A DNA stretch of 64,000 nt from Shouchella clausii (GCF_002250115.1 NZ_CP019985.1:2728001-2792000); one strand, 5' to 3'. Shown: positions 11,835-20,423, counted from the stretch's first letter. Made by a program: numbers and translations. Notes: generated by a model from the sequence alone, not told the origin.

Positions 11835-12704
11835 ATGACGATTTCTAGATTTGAAGTCTTCACGACTGTCGTGGATTTAGGGAGTTTTACGAAAGCAGCA
11901 AAAAAATTAAACATGACTCAACCTGCTGTTAGTCATGCGGTGTCAAGTCTTGAATCAGAATGGGGTGTATCGTTATTAATTAGAGACAAGAAAAAAGGGT
12001 TGCGCCTTACGGAAATTGGCCAGAAAACGGTTATTCATATGAGGGAAATAGTAAGTCGGATTGAAAAAATAAATCAAGAAATTGCTTTTGCCTCTAACAT
12101 AGAGAAAGGCACAGTCCGCCTTGGCATTTTTTATAGCGCATCGGCTTGTTTACTACCGAAGATACTCGCTCAATTTCAGAGAAAGTATCCGAATATCGAA
12201 TTTGTACTTTTTGAAGGCACTTATGAAGAAATAATCGATTGGTTAGAATCACGGGTCGTTGATGTCGGGTTTATTATAGAGACTAATGAGGCAACAGCGT
12301 ATGAAACACTGCCGCTCGTTAAGGATGACATTGTCGTTGCTTTTTCTGAGCGGCATTTTTTAAATAAGTACGAGTCTGTAACGATTAAGGATATTGCCAA
12401 TGAACCATTCATTATGCCAAAAGGCATGTATGCGCCATATATATTCGAAATTTTTAAAGATGCTCATGCAGAGCCCAATATTTGTTTTGAAGTGCAAGAT
12501 TGCACAACAATTGCAAACTTAGTGAAAGAAGGGCTTGGTATCACAATTGGCTCAAAATTATTCCTAAAAACGCATAGTCAACTAAAGTATAAGGATCTAG
12601 CGGTCAAAAATGTACGTGATATATCTTTAGCGTTTAACAGCAGCAAAACATCTCCAGCAGTGCAAGCCTTTCTAAAAGAAGCAAGGCGCGTTTATGATCG
12701 GTGA
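11835..12704 (+). CDS. LysR-family transcriptional regulator
   Basis: 289 aa. The N-terminal 60 residues form the LysR winged HTH (FEVFTTVVDLGSFTKAAKKL, then MTQPAVSHAVSSLE). The C-terminal part is the LysR substrate-binding fold starting about residue 90 (GTVRLGIFYSAS). It is divergent from the MFS gene with a 97-bp shared promoter region, the standard LysR target arrangement. The SD AAGGAG lies 14 nt before the ATG, a little far. Confidence 0.9.
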   Translation: MTISRFEVFTTVVDLGSFTKAAKKLNMTQPAVSHAVSSLESEWGVSLLIRDKKKGLRLTEIGQKTVIHMREIVSRIEKINQEIAFASNIEKGTVRLGIFYSASACLLPKILAQFQRKYPNIEFVLFEGTYEEIIDWLESRVVDVGFIIETNEATAYETLPLVKDDIVVAFSERHFLNKYESVTIKDIANEPFIMPKGMYAPYIFEIFKDAHAEPNICFEVQDCTTIANLVKEGLGITIGSKLFLKTHSQLKYKDLAVKNVRDISLAFNSSKTSPAVQAFLKEARRVYDR

Positions 12705-12876
12705 ACGATGAAACAGAGCTAAACAGAAGAACAGGGCTTTGGGTACTGGGAGGAACGTCATCGCTGTAAAGCGAATCTAGGTGAAAGACAAATTAGGGGT
12801 GGTCGTATGAAAAATACAAGACAAGCAGATAGGCTTATGGCTTCTGAAATAAAATCTGTTATAAAATGGAGGGCTT

Positions 12877-13731
12877 ATGGAACCGACGATTGAATTGGCG
12901 AGAAAATTAATCGATGAACAGTTTCCAGAGTGGTCAAACCTAGAGATTAAACATGTGCAAAAAAGCGGTCATGACAATCGGACTTTTCGCCTTGGCGATA
13001 CGATGAGTATACGCTTGCCTAGTCATGAGGCATACGCGCCTCAAGTTGAGAAAGAGGCAAAATGGTTGCCTATGCTTGCCCCTCATTTTGACTTGCCAAT
13101 AACAGTACCAATTGCGAAAGGGAAGCCTTCTCGTTTGTACCCGTATTCTTGGTCTGTCAACCGGTGGATTGAAGGGCAAACTCTGGACAGAAGCAACACT
13201 GATTTACAACAATTAGCCGTTGATTTAGCTGCTTTCTTAAAAAAACTGCAGTCGATTGACTGTAAAAATGGCCCATTAGCAGGCAAACATAACTTTTTCC
13301 GTGGCGGAGATTTAGCAGTTTATAAACGTGAAACAGAAAGGGCAATGGCAACGTTAGGCGAGCAAATCGATAGGAAAGCATGTGCACAAGTTTTTAAAGA
13401 AGCATTAAGCTCAAAATGGAGCAAACCGTCAGTGTGGGTACATGGAGACGTAGCTCCAGGGAATTTACTAGTCAAAAACCGAAAACTGGCTGGCGTGATT
13501 GATTTCGGCAGCTCAGGTGTAGGCGACCCTGCATGCGATTTAGTGATGGCATGGACATTTTTTGACAAAGACAGCCGAAACATATTTAAAGAGGAAATGG
13601 GTCTTGATGCAGATACGTGGAATCGCGGGAAAGGGTGGGCTTTATGGAAAGCGTTAATTACGTATAATTCCGAAGTCGATGAGGTTCGTCAAAATGCTCA
13701 TTTCACAATCAAAGAAATCTTACATGATTAG
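12877..13731 (+). CDS. Aminoglycoside phosphotransferase (APH)-family kinase
   Basis: 284 aa with the APH/choline-kinase fold. Seen: a SGHDNRTFRLGD nucleotide loop, the Brenner motif HGDVAPGNLLV (catalytic Asp) and the metal-binding VIDFGSSGVGDPACDLV. This sub-branch (RPSHEAY-like N-terminal part) is common as a chromosomal gene in Bacillus and Paenibacillus; some members phosphorylate aminoglycosides or macrolides, many have no known substrate. I do not recognise a characterised resistance allele. Single gene with its own terminator. Confidence 0.82.
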   Translation: MEPTIELARKLIDEQFPEWSNLEIKHVQKSGHDNRTFRLGDTMSIRLPSHEAYAPQVEKEAKWLPMLAPHFDLPITVPIAKGKPSRLYPYSWSVNRWIEGQTLDRSNTDLQQLAVDLAAFLKKLQSIDCKNGPLAGKHNFFRGGDLAVYKRETERAMATLGEQIDRKACAQVFKEALSSKWSKPSVWVHGDVAPGNLLVKNRKLAGVIDFGSSGVGDPACDLVMAWTFFDKDSRNIFKEEMGLDADTWNRGKGWALWKALITYNSEVDEVRQNAHFTIKEILHD

Positions 13732-13740
13732 CGAGTTGAA

Positions 13741-13775
13741 AGAGAGAGGGTTAGATAGCCTCTCTCTTTTCTTTT
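13741..13775 (+). terminator. Terminator after the APH-family gene
   Basis: AGAGAGAGG pairs with CCTCTCTCT across an 8-9 nt loop, then a T-rich tract. Confidence 0.8.
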
Positions 13776-13879
13776 AGGGATGTTCCAGCTATGCTAGGCG
13801 GCGGTCAACTGCATTTCTTGAAGCGACTAGGGGCAACTGTTTTAGCTCATAGACAGGGCTCAGAAACGAACCGATCGCT

Positions 13880-14431
13880 TTATCGGTAAACCAACAGCAC
13901 GTTTCCGCATTGAAACACTTTTGACTCTACTAATGTAAGCTTTTTCGTAGTATTGTTAAATAACCGTTGTCCCTTTCCAATACAAACAGGATTGACGATG
14001 AGGCGGTACTCATCAATTAAGTCATGTTTCATAAAGATTTGCGCAATGTTTGCACCGGCAAAGAGAGCAATATTTTTACCAGGCTGAAGCTTTAGTTTTT
14101 CCGCTTCTAAAGGCACATTTCCCTTTACCACTCTCGCATTCCACTCAGCCTTTTCTAGCGTACGAGAAAAAACAACTTTGTTCATGTTATTCATTTTCCT
14201 AGCAAATAACCGGTTTTTTTCTGTGCTCGTTTGATCAAATTCAGCCGAAGGCCAATACTGGAGCATTTTCTCATAGGCAATCCGTCCATAAAGCAATGTA
14301 TCCACAGTATCCAAAAAACGATCCATAAAATCGTGCATTTCCTCATCCATTACATGCCACGAACAATCTCCGTCTTTCCCAGCAACAAAGCCATCCAAAG
14401 ACATAACCATTGACAAAGTTATTTTTCGCAT
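13880..14431 (-). CDS. Dihydrofolate reductase-fold protein (RibD C-terminal family)
   Basis: 183 aa. It starts MRKITLSMVMSLDGFVAG and has LLYGRIAYEKMLQYWP, both typical of the RibD_C/YyaP-YwjB-like reductases, which share the DHFR fold but are not the housekeeping DHFR (that one is dfrA at 26078). NADPH-dependent reduction of an unknown small molecule is expected. ATG 14431 fits the SD AAAGGGTG better than the GTG at 14440. No neighbours in the same direction. Confidence 0.82.
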   Translation of the reverse strand: MRKITLSMVMSLDGFVAGKDGDCSWHVMDEEMHDFMDRFLDTVDTLLYGRIAYEKMLQYWPSAEFDQTSTEKNRLFARKMNNMNKVVFSRTLEKAEWNARVVKGNVPLEAEKLKLQPGKNIALFAGANIAQIFMKHDLIDEYRLIVNPVCIGKGQRLFNNTTKKLTLVESKVFQCGNVLLVYR

Positions 14432-14743
14432 TTGCGTCACCCTTTCAATTCTATTTTTTTAGAGATACTAAAAATGAGTAAATAGATATGAAGCGAATTA
14501 TTTAGACAGGTCAAATTCAGTACAACTGTTGAATCCTAACAAATGACTCCGTTTTATTATAGGATAGAAGAAATGTATCGATTTCTTTTTGATTGCTAAC
14601 AAGCGTTGTTCAGATGGGTCTAATCAAGGAAGGTCTATGTTTCTATCAATACGTAGAAGGGATGAAAAGGAAAAAAGAGAAAGTATCATTTGGGCAGAGT
14701 AAGCACACCAGTTAACAAATGACAAATATTGGGAGGTTTCGCC
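14432..14743. other. Intergenic region between divergent genes
   Basis: About 310 bp without a supported gene. It must hold the promoters of the divergent RibD_C and Cdd1-family genes, but I found no convincing -35/-10 pair. The SD of the next gene (GGGAGGT) is at its right end. Confidence 0.4.
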
Positions 14744-15214
14744 ATGACTACTAAACTTGCCCTTACAGATGACCAAAAGAAGAAATTAAGAAAAAATAAA
14801 ATCAAGATGTCTGCTATTCATACGATAGATCCCATCGATTTAGCTGAAATGTTAGAGATACCTTTAGAAAAAGCACAACAAATGGTAGCCAGCGCACAAT
14901 TTCAACGTTTGCCCTCAATTGGCCCTGTCTTAGCAGGGAACTTAGTCAATCTTGGTTTCTTGCATCTTGATGATATGAAGGGGAAAAGTGGCAGTGAGTT
15001 AACCGATTTGTTGGAACAACATTGTGGCTGCTGGATTGACCCTTGTGTCGAAGATCAACTTAGACTAGTTGTCCACTTTGCAGAAAATCCCCATTCGGAC
15101 AAAAAGTGGTGGGATTTTACGGAGGAACGGAAAAGATACCGGAAAGAACACGGATATCCAGCTGATCGGCCCAAAACACCTTGTAACAATCTAATGAAAA
15201 CAAAACTCATTTAA
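14744..15214 (+). CDS. Cdd1-family helix-hairpin-helix protein
   Basis: 156 aa soluble protein. The central part (RLPSIGPVLAGNLVNLGF, then LDDMKGKSG) is a helix-hairpin-helix like those that bind DNA non-specifically. The C-terminal half holds CGCWIDPCVEDQLRLVV and a WWDFTEERKRYR motif typical of the family annotated as pathogenicity locus Cdd1. The function of the family is unknown; conserved cysteines suggest metal binding. ATG 14744 fits the SD GGGAGGT at 14731; an upstream TTG would overlap it. Confidence 0.8.
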   Translation: MTTKLALTDDQKKKLRKNKIKMSAIHTIDPIDLAEMLEIPLEKAQQMVASAQFQRLPSIGPVLAGNLVNLGFLHLDDMKGKSGSELTDLLEQHCGCWIDPCVEDQLRLVVHFAENPHSDKKWWDFTEERKRYRKEHGYPADRPKTPCNNLMKTKLI

Positions 15215-15235
15215 AGGTGTTTACAGTTTTGATAG

Positions 15236-15520
15236 GGGCGTTTTTGGGAGGGAAGCAATAGGGGAACTGAGTTAGCTTTTAATGAGGACGAGCATTCTAC
15301 GGTAAATGAAGAACCTAGCATCAAAAAACATGTAATGGTACCAGCGATAATAAAGAGAACTGAATCGGATGAGGGGAAAGCTAACATCGCTAAAATGGTA
15401 AAGCAATTGTTACCTTTTTTCTACGTCAAAGGTCATTATTGCTGGTGTAGTAGGAGGTAGCAACAAAGACATACGAGCTCGGATAAAGCTGATTCAGTTA
15501 ATGACTGTTAAAGGCTCTTA
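15236..15520 (+). pseudogene. Possible degraded reading frame upstream of the LXG locus
   Basis: An open frame without a clear start reads GTELAFNEDEHSTVNEE, then IKKHVMVPAIIKRTESDEGK and ANIAKMVKQLLPFF, and stops soon after a T6 run near 15420. Shifting frame at that homopolymer lets it continue as STSKVIIAGVVGGSNKDIRARI to a stop near 15520. Codon-like composition on both sides suggests a frameshifted gene remnant; I do not recognise the family. The remainder of 15520-15745 holds only AT-rich sequence and an inverted GGCCTCA/TGAGCC pair. Confidence 0.25.
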
Positions 15521-15745
15521 TTAGGATTATTTGGGCCTCATTAAGCATTGGCTTACTGAGCCTCAGGAGAGAATTATAATAGTAATTTTAAAAACTAATA
15601 AGCCTTATTTAACGGGATAAAAGTCATTCATTTGCCCGTTTATTCCAATCAAAAAGGAGGAAAATCGGACTGTTTTAACACGATCTTATTGTATGGTAAA
15701 CTCGACGATAGAAGGATGTTTTTTCCAATGGTTATATCTCCAATA

Positions 15746-15773
15746 TTGACAAAATGATATTGGTTTTTAAATA
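15746..15773 (+). promoter_or_regulatory. Candidate promoter of the LXG locus
   Basis: TTGACA at 15746-15751, 16-nt spacer, TAAATA at 15768-15773. It lies 50 bp upstream of the YwqI-like gene. Confidence 0.5.
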
Positions 15774-15822
15774 CATAAATTTAACATTCCGCGAAAGGTC
15801 GAGAAACGGAGGTAGTGAACAG

Positions 15823-16101
15823 GTGAGTGGTGAAATTAAGTTAAATCCAAGGATTGTTCTTAATCAAGTGAGCAAGCTTCGTGACCATATTAATGAAGTA
15901 ACACCAAGTCAGTCAGACTATACCAATGAAGGAACGATACTCGATTCGATTGAACTAGCAAGAGAAAACATGGAGAATTTACAACAGTTACTTACCGATT
16001 ACCAGGCATTGGTGCTTGATAATGCCGACCATATTGAAAAAATGATCAATGACTTCGTTGCTGCAGAAGAGCAAGTAGCCAATCAAATAAAGGGAGGATA
16101 G
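15823..16101 (+). CDS. YwqI-like LXG partner protein (DUF5344 type)
   Basis: 92 aa, predicted all-helical (SGEIKLNPRIVLNQVSKL...). Size, helical character and position directly upstream of an LXG gene match the B. subtilis YwqI family, small WXG100-like partners that bind the LXG N-terminus and help target the toxin to the type VII secretion machine. GTG 15823 is chosen because GGAGGT ends 9 nt before it; the longer reading frame to 15754 has no SD. It ends 3 nt before the LXG start, implying translational coupling. Confidence 0.72.
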   Translation: MSGEIKLNPRIVLNQVSKLRDHINEVTPSQSDYTNEGTILDSIELARENMENLQQLLTDYQALVLDNADHIEKMINDFVAAEEQVANQIKGG

Positions 16102-16104
16102 AAC

Positions 16105-17589
16105 ATGGGCCAAAAATCACTTGATGCGGCACAGACGATTGACATGCTTCAAGCAATGGCTTCAGAAACATCCGATCAAAACGGCCAGTTTGCCGGATTC
16201 AGTAGTTGGTTGATCAGTCAACATTTACAATCAGGAGGCAGGTTAAGTTCAGGAAAGACGGCAACCGCAATAGCAAACTTTTGGAGTGAAGCACACGGGC
16301 CGTTTTTAAATTTACTTCGAGATGTGATGGATGATTTTTCAAACAAACTTGAGCAAATACAAAACGCCATATCCGATGCTTTTACGAGAGAAGCTGTGTT
16401 AAAAGAATCGTTTATGATGGATCAACTTTATGATGAACTAGATCAATTGAAAAACGTAGTTCGTAACTTTGGCGATGCGCTAGCAGACATTAAAAACGAG
16501 TATAGCGACGTATTGGCAATGCCGTCATTCGATGACTCCAAAATCGAACAAGGACTGACGAAATCGCAAGAAAAACTCCAAGAAACCACCGCCTACTTGT
16601 ACGAAATGGATGCAAAAATGAAAACGCCAATGGAGTATATTGCCGAAGACATTGCATTAATGCATACATACGTTGACAGAATTCGGTCAATGATCTCAAA
16701 TGGTTCTGTTTCGATTGAAAACTTCTCAAGGGGCCAAATAAAGGACGAAGAAGCGTATAAGAATGTGAAGAGTGCGTGGTTGCAACGAGAAGTCAATAAT
16801 ACCATCGAATATGTAGACTCTTTTTTAGGAAAGCCATTTGGCGTATTTCAAGATGCTTTTTCGGCAACAACAGAGTTTGTTCCAGGCTTGGCCATGGGCG
16901 TTGGCTTTTATGCGAGGCATGGGGCAGTGTTATTCGAAGGAAGAACGAAATTAAAGTCAGTAATGGCAGACATTAAAGACTCAAAACATATAAAAAAGTT
17001 TTCTGTTGCATTCAATGGAGCAACAACAATTGTTCAAAAAGGATATGAAACTGCTATCTCCCACATTTCTCAGCACCCCGTAGCCCAAAATGTCAGCAAT
17101 AAGATAAACGATGCTTTTAAGCCTGGTGGGAAACTTCATGCAATAACAAATAACCGCTTTACAAAGGCACTAGGACCTGTGGGTTATGCTCTTACTGGGA
17201 TGAGTCATCTTACAGAATTTACGGATCCGGATAATAGAGACAAATCGATTCTAGTTAAAGGTGCCAGAGCACTTGCTGGAGCATCTACAGAAATTGGGGG
17301 AGCTGCTGCAGGTGCATTTATTGGGGGCGCACTTTTATCGCCAATCCCAGGGGGTGCCTTTGTCGGTGCGGCTATCGGTGGTTATATCGGTGGGAAAGCA
17401 GGTAGTGAAATCGTGGACGATGTGAAAGACGCGGCTGAATATGTATTTTCTGGCCAGATTATAGATGACGCAAAAGAACTAGGCACAAAAGTAATTAATC
17501 AAGTGGCAGATGTAACAGAAAATGTAACAAAATCAGTAGGCAGCATATTTAAAGGGGCTGCGGATAGTGTGCTTGGGTGGTTTAGTTAA
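16105..17589 (+). CDS. LXG-domain type VII secretion effector with glycine-zipper C-terminus
   Basis: 494 aa. The N-terminal ~220 residues are a helical LXG domain (recognisable in SSGKTATAIANFWSEAHGPFL). A middle helical region follows. The C-terminus has a Gly/Ala-rich segment (about 395-433: IGGAAAGAFIGGALL, then GGAFVGAAIGGYIGGKAG) typical of glycine zippers that insert into membranes. No nuclease or NADase motif is visible, so a membrane-permeabilising toxin like the streptococcal LXG toxin TelE is the best guess. It is preceded by a YwqI-like gene and followed by a run of small two-segment membrane proteins that would be its immunity proteins. Secretion genes are not in the window. Confidence 0.8.
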   Translation: MGQKSLDAAQTIDMLQAMASETSDQNGQFAGFSSWLISQHLQSGGRLSSGKTATAIANFWSEAHGPFLNLLRDVMDDFSNKLEQIQNAISDAFTREAVLKESFMMDQLYDELDQLKNVVRNFGDALADIKNEYSDVLAMPSFDDSKIEQGLTKSQEKLQETTAYLYEMDAKMKTPMEYIAEDIALMHTYVDRIRSMISNGSVSIENFSRGQIKDEEAYKNVKSAWLQREVNNTIEYVDSFLGKPFGVFQDAFSATTEFVPGLAMGVGFYARHGAVLFEGRTKLKSVMADIKDSKHIKKFSVAFNGATTIVQKGYETAISHISQHPVAQNVSNKINDAFKPGGKLHAITNNRFTKALGPVGYALTGMSHLTEFTDPDNRDKSILVKGARALAGASTEIGGAAAGAFIGGALLSPIPGGAFVGAAIGGYIGGKAGSEIVDDVKDAAEYVFSGQIIDDAKELGTKVINQVADVTENVTKSVGSIFKGAADSVLGWFS

Positions 17590-17612
17590 AAAATGAGAAT
17601 GGAGATAAATTA

Positions 17613-17951
17613 ATGATTCTTTATGCTACTGTTATATTTTTATTATCTATATGTCTCGCCTTTCAATATGTAACGGCATTTATGTTTCTCTTGTTTGGTA
17701 GAAACAACCCATATGCCCGTTTCGTGGAGAAGTTTTATGAACATCAGCCAAAAGATTGGTATGACAAGTTTATGAACTTTTTCTACATTATGAATTACGG
17801 TGTGGCACACCGAGGATATGTAAAGGTAATGGAAAAACACGGAGGGATAAAAGGGAAACTCCGATATGCAGGCTTAGTTTTTCTTGCAACAGTATTATTG
17901 GTTATCATTGGTAATATTATTAACGCTATTGAGGTTCGCCTCACGAGCTAG
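17613..17951 (+). CDS. Putative immunity membrane protein, copy A
   Basis: 112 aa with hydrophobic segments at about 1-30 and 87-106 flanking a charged aromatic loop. It starts 24 nt after the LXG stop with SD GGAGAT, so it is the prime immunity candidate. The 54-residue loop from YARFVEKFYE to KLRYAG is identical in copies A, B and C of this array, whereas the membrane segments differ. I know no named family; role is inferred from position, topology and a membrane-acting toxin next door. Confidence 0.65.
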   Translation: MILYATVIFLLSICLAFQYVTAFMFLLFGRNNPYARFVEKFYEHQPKDWYDKFMNFFYIMNYGVAHRGYVKVMEKHGGIKGKLRYAGLVFLATVLLVIIGNIINAIEVRLTS

Positions 17952-18180
17952 GAGAGGGCAAGATCAGTTTTACGTCGGAAATTATGAAGAAACGCCAAGA
18001 GGCATATACGATAAAATAATGAATGTATTTTATTATGCTTACTTTGGTCTTGCTGTACTTTTATTTCAGATTGCAATCGAAAGGTTTGGAGGCATAAAGG
18101 GGAGGTTTGTTTTTCTTTTAGAGGGAATAGGGATACTTGTGGTACTCGCTATTTTAGTCAACATCCCCCACATGTTTTAA
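17952..18180 (+). pseudogene. Truncated immunity paralogue (lacks N-terminal membrane segment)
   Basis: The frame ending at 18180 reads NYEETPRGIYDKIMNVFYYA, then IERFGGIKGRFVFLLEGIG and VNIPHMF, which aligns with the loop and second membrane segment of copies A-C. The part equivalent to the first membrane segment is missing: upstream the frame merely runs back through copy A in another register. It joins copy A right after the block GCCTCACGAGCTAGGAGAGG that also ends copy C, so recombination between copies probably deleted its 5' end. Confidence 0.6.
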
Positions 18181-18210
18181 AAACGACATTGTCACGGAAG
18201 GAGAAATTTA

Positions 18211-18549
18211 TTGATCCTTTACGCTAGCGTTATGTTTTTATTATCCATATGTCTTGCCTTTCAATATGTAACAGCATTTATGTTTCTCATGTTTGGAAGA
18301 AACACCCCCTATGCTCGTTTTGTGGAAAAATTTTACGAACATCAGCCAAAAGATTGGTATGACAAGTTTATGAACTTTTTTTACATTATGAATTACGGAG
18401 TCGCACACCGAGGATATGTAAAAGTGATGGAAAAGCACGGAGGGATTAAAGGCAAGCTACGTTACGCAGGCTTTGTTTTTTTGGTAACTATAATCTTAAT
18501 TATAATCGCCAATATTCTCACCATTATTGAAATAAGACTCATGAGTTAG
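18211..18549 (+). CDS. Putative immunity membrane protein, copy B
   Basis: 112 aa paralogue of copy A with the same topology. It begins with TTG after a good SD (GGAAGGAG at 18196), where copy A has ATG, giving the same MILYA start. The internal loop is identical at protein level to A and C but shows many synonymous base differences, so the loop is under selection rather than merely recently copied. The C-terminus diverges (ILTIIEIRLMS). Confidence 0.62.
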   Translation: MILYASVMFLLSICLAFQYVTAFMFLMFGRNTPYARFVEKFYEHQPKDWYDKFMNFFYIMNYGVAHRGYVKVMEKHGGIKGKLRYAGFVFLVTIILIIIANILTIIEIRLMS

Positions 18550-18589
18550 GGAAAGTGAAGTTTTGTTAACCAAAAAAGGAGATAAAAAA

Positions 18590-18691
18590 ATGTTTGAGTT
18601 ACTTCTCTTCTTTATAATAGGTTTCTGTATGACATCAAGGCTATTGATTCTGAGAATCAATGGAAAACCAAGTCCTTCAAGCATAATTTAG
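18590..18691 (+). CDS. 33-aa membrane mini-ORF, possible immunity remnant
   Basis: ATG 18590 follows a strong SD (AAGGAGAT). The product MFELLLFFIIGFCMTSRLLI... is one hydrophobic segment followed by a short basic tail with GKPSPSS. It resembles only the first membrane segment of its neighbours, so it is either a true small membrane peptide or the 5' end of a decayed copy. Confidence 0.35.
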   Translation: MFELLLFFIIGFCMTSRLLILRINGKPSPSSII

Positions 18692-18735
18692 GGAACAAGT
18701 GCCGATATACCGACTTGAAAGAGGGAGAGAGACGA

Positions 18736-19074
18736 ATGATCATATATATAATTATTTTATATTTAATAGGCTTATGTCTTGCCTTTCAGTATATAACAGC
18801 ATTTGTTTTTTTAGTCGTAGGAAGAAACAATTTTTATGCCCGTTTTGTGGAAAAATTTTATGAACATCAGCCAAAAGATTGGTATGACAAGTTTATGAAC
18901 TTTTTCTACATTATGAATTACGGAGTAGCACACCGAGGATATGTAAAAGTGATGGAAAAGCACGGAGGGATAAAAGGGAAACTCCGATATGCAGGCTTAG
19001 TTTTTATCGCAACAGTAATTCTAGCTATCATTGGTAATATTATTAACGCTATTGAGGTTCGCCTCACGAGCTAG
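18736..19074 (+). CDS. Putative immunity membrane protein, copy C
   Basis: 112 aa. The first membrane segment (MIIYIIILYLIGLCLAFQYI) differs clearly from A and B, the 54-residue loop is identical, and the C-terminus (IINAIEVRLTS) equals that of A. The DNA of its last ~30 bp matches copy A exactly, a trace of gene conversion or recombination. ATG 18736 follows SD GAGGGAGAG. Confidence 0.62.
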   Translation: MIIYIIILYLIGLCLAFQYITAFVFLVVGRNNFYARFVEKFYEHQPKDWYDKFMNFFYIMNYGVAHRGYVKVMEKHGGIKGKLRYAGLVFIATVILAIIGNIINAIEVRLTS

Positions 19075-19252
19075 GAGAGGATGAGGTCGGTTTAGGTTGT
19101 AAATAAATGAGAACTGTGCTGCTTTTTATTCTAGGAAAAATACGCCTTTGTTGACTTGATCGATAAACTTTACAGGCAATGCCCTTACGACTCCTGCTTA
19201 TGGATAGAGATAATGCTTCTGAAGGGGAGCTATCTTTGTAAAGAGGTGAAAT

Positions 19253-19575
19253 ATGGAGACGTTTGCTTTAATTATCTTTACTATTGTAGGTTTATCAATT
19301 ACCCTGCAATTTTTAACGGGTATGTTGTTTTTCTTATTTGGAATAGCTTCTCCAATAGGCAGTTATTTGTCTAATTATTATGTGAAGAACGCCAAAGGTT
19401 GGTTTGACCGGTTTACAAATATGTTTTATTTATATGCACATCGTTTTGCCCATCTTACATTTCTAAAGTTAATTGAAAAGTATGGTGGAGTAAAAGGGAG
19501 GCTTTTTTACCTGGGGATAGGGTGTGTATTTTAATTCTTTTTATTATTGTAGCCAACATCCCCCACATGTTCTAA
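19253..19575 (+). pseudogene. Diverged immunity paralogue with 1-nt frameshift
   Basis: The frame from ATG 19253 gives METFALIIFTIVGLSITLQF...; loop motifs GWFDRFTNMFYLYAHRFAH and KYGGVKGRLFYLG match the array. It stops at 19534, but the next frame carries on as ILILFIIVANIPHMF, the exact C-terminal pattern of the truncated copy at 18180. Base counting between GGGAGG and the AACATCCCC block gives 50 nt here versus 51 there, i.e. one missing base. Either a pseudogene, a sequencing error or a true shorter variant of 93 aa. Confidence 0.6.
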
Positions 19576-19604
19576 AAACGGCATTTTTTGAAAGGAGAAA
19601 AAAG

Positions 19605-20423
19605 ATGAAGCCCTTTATGCGGTGTACGACGGAGGAATGGATGCTTCTTTTGACGATGTGTGGCTATGAGGTGTTGGCCAAGTCGTTAGGAGAGGAAGTG
19701 TTTGGCGAAAAATCAGAAGAGAGCTGGGAAACGTTGTTTGAATGTGCAGCGCATCAACTTATGCTTAAAGGGGTTTGGGATGATGAGAAGGCTTCAAAGG
19801 ATGAGGTTCCGCTTGCGGATGGGCTGCAATCTTTTATTCGCAGTGTAGCTGAAGCAAAGCAATTGATCCGTTTATCAAACCCACTGACCAATGAAGCATT
19901 ATTATTTAGGCGTATCGGCGACGGCCAATGGATTGAACATTACATAAAGCAAGAAATTATCCAAGAGTTTCATCCTGTTGATGCAAAGAGTATAGAGAAG
20001 AACATGCATCAGTTCATTGAATATAAAGATTTAGAACCGAGCAACGAGATTGAATTCACGATGTCAAATGGCGCTTTTACTGCGCTAAGTGACCAGCGGC
20101 ATGTAAAAGAAGTAAAAATGTACTGGCTTGAAGCAACTAGGCAAAATGAAGCGTGGTTTGATGAATTTGCAGAAGCGCTTTTAGCGAATGATTGGAAGTT
20201 TTTTAATACAAGTGTGATCCATGTTTCACTTGATGGAGAACAGACAGAAACAGATTTGAATGACCTATTGTTTCATATGCCTGCACGAGATGGAGTTTGG
20301 TTTGTAAGATACAAAGATGTTCATTCAAACGAAGATGTCATTATTCAAAAAACATCTTTTTCTAAATGGAAAGAAGTGTGTAACGAATTCCTTGAACGGA
20401 CAGTCTTCCACGCTGCCAAATAA
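19605..20423 (+). CDS. Unknown protein of the LXG locus (272 aa)
   Basis: 272 aa, soluble, mixed alpha/beta composition, no signal peptide or membrane segment. I do not recognise a domain with confidence. Its size and place in a type VII effector locus recall EspG-like/DUF5081 chaperones, but this is only a contextual guess. ATG 19605 is supported by SD AAAGGAG. It is followed 13 nt later by a membrane protein with a PH-like domain. Confidence 0.6.
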   Translation: MKPFMRCTTEEWMLLLTMCGYEVLAKSLGEEVFGEKSEESWETLFECAAHQLMLKGVWDDEKASKDEVPLADGLQSFIRSVAEAKQLIRLSNPLTNEALLFRRIGDGQWIEHYIKQEIIQEFHPVDAKSIEKNMHQFIEYKDLEPSNEIEFTMSNGAFTALSDQRHVKEVKMYWLEATRQNEAWFDEFAEALLANDWKFFNTSVIHVSLDGEQTETDLNDLLFHMPARDGVWFVRYKDVHSNEDVIIQKTSFSKWKEVCNEFLERTVFHAAK

